Part shown: positions 5,450-5,477 of the stretch, one piece after another | Layout of the letters: each line of letters starts with the position of its first letter | How positions within the stretch are numbered: position 1 is the stretch's first letter | From: CAZVRZ01 sp964629965 | GTDB taxonomy: Bacteria > Chloroflexota > Anaerolineae > Anaerolineales > UBA4823 | NCBI GenBank assembly: GCA_964629965.1 | Contig: CAZVRZ010000252.1 | Location: 1 to 5,477 of the forward strand | DNA length: 5,477 bases | Direction: 5' to 3' | Position numbers and translations under genes: made by a program | The notes under the pieces: model-generated | What the model saw: only the letters and a program-made list of their open reading frames with translations | Told to the model about the DNA's origin: nothing | Databases searched by the model: none

Positions 5450-5477
5450 TGAGTCCCAAAATATCTGAAAACTGACA
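5450..5477 (-). repeat. Right terminal inverted repeat, including outermost TnsB-binding repeat R1 (5450-5470)
   Basis: Read from outside, it starts TGTCAG and continues into TTTCAGATATTTTGGGACT, matching the left tip at 19 of 28 positions. R1 follows R2 after 21 bp, so the right end is a compact run of three repeats. The 7-nt tip ending ACA is typical of Tn7-superfamily ends. Confidence 0.82.

Larger units (their letters stand above)
1..5477. mobile_element. Complete minimal Tn7-like transposon (TnsA, TnsB, TnsC, TniQ plus XRE regulator, no cargo)
   Basis: Arrays of a 21-bp repeat lie at both edges in inverted orientation, and the outermost repeat sits exactly 7 nt from each window edge (7 nt before the repeat at 8-28 and 7 nt after the one at 5450-5470). 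The window therefore seems cut at the element boundaries. Between the ends are an operon of endonuclease, DDE transposase, AAA+ ATPase and TniQ, the core set of the Tn7 superfamily, and one divergent regulator. There is no resolvase, integron, CRISPR array, Cas gene or recognisable cargo. Having TnsA suggests cut-and-paste movement, as in Tn7, rather than cointegrate formation as in Tn5053. Target-site duplications would lie outside the window and cannot be seen. Confidence 0.9.

Noticed and set aside
1..5477. CRISPR array or guide RNA typical of CRISPR-associated transposons
   Set aside because: No series of spaced direct repeats was seen outside the terminal arrays, and there is no room between tniQ and the right end for an array.

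Overview
The window appears to be one complete, compact Tn7-like transposon, read almost end to end: 5477 bases with inverted terminal arrays of transposase-binding repeats at both edges and only transposition genes plus one small regulator between them. The organism is a bacterium, judging from consensus sigma70-type promoter elements and strong Shine-Dalgarno sequences. The base composition is near balanced, and nothing in the window allows a firm taxonomic placement.

Layout. Positions 1-124 form the left end, with three clear 21-bp repeats and one degenerate repeat, all pointing inward. Positions 154-387 (minus strand) encode a 77-residue XRE-family helix-turn-helix protein. Positions 388-493 are a divergent control region with a near-consensus promoter for the transposition operon, a plausible opposing promoter for the regulator, and several small inverted repeats. 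From about 494 to 5425, four tightly packed plus-strand genes follow: a TnsA-type endonuclease, a TnsB/TniA-type DDE transposase, a TnsC/TniB-type AAA+ ATPase and a TniQ-family target-selection protein. The first two overlap by 4 nt, the second and third by about 35 nt, and the last two are 9 nt apart. Positions 5407-5477 form the right end, with three tandem repeats in the opposite orientation; the tniQ stop codon lies inside the innermost one.

How the parts would work together (inferred from Tn7 and Tn5053 relatives): TnsB binds the repeats at both ends and carries out 3'-strand cleavage and joining. TnsA cuts the 5' strands, so that movement is cut-and-paste and needs no resolvase, and none is present. 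TnsC couples the transposase to the target through ATP, and TniQ chooses the target. No CRISPR array, Cas gene, second TniQ/TnsD, TnsE or cargo gene is present, so targeting must rest on the single TniQ, which has a C-terminal helix-turn-helix-like segment, or on a factor encoded elsewhere. The XRE protein probably controls the operon.

The most notable points are the absence of cargo (a Tn7-like element reduced to insertion-sequence size), the asymmetric phased end repeats, the merging of the tniQ 3' end with the transposon end, and the regulator with its opposing promoters.
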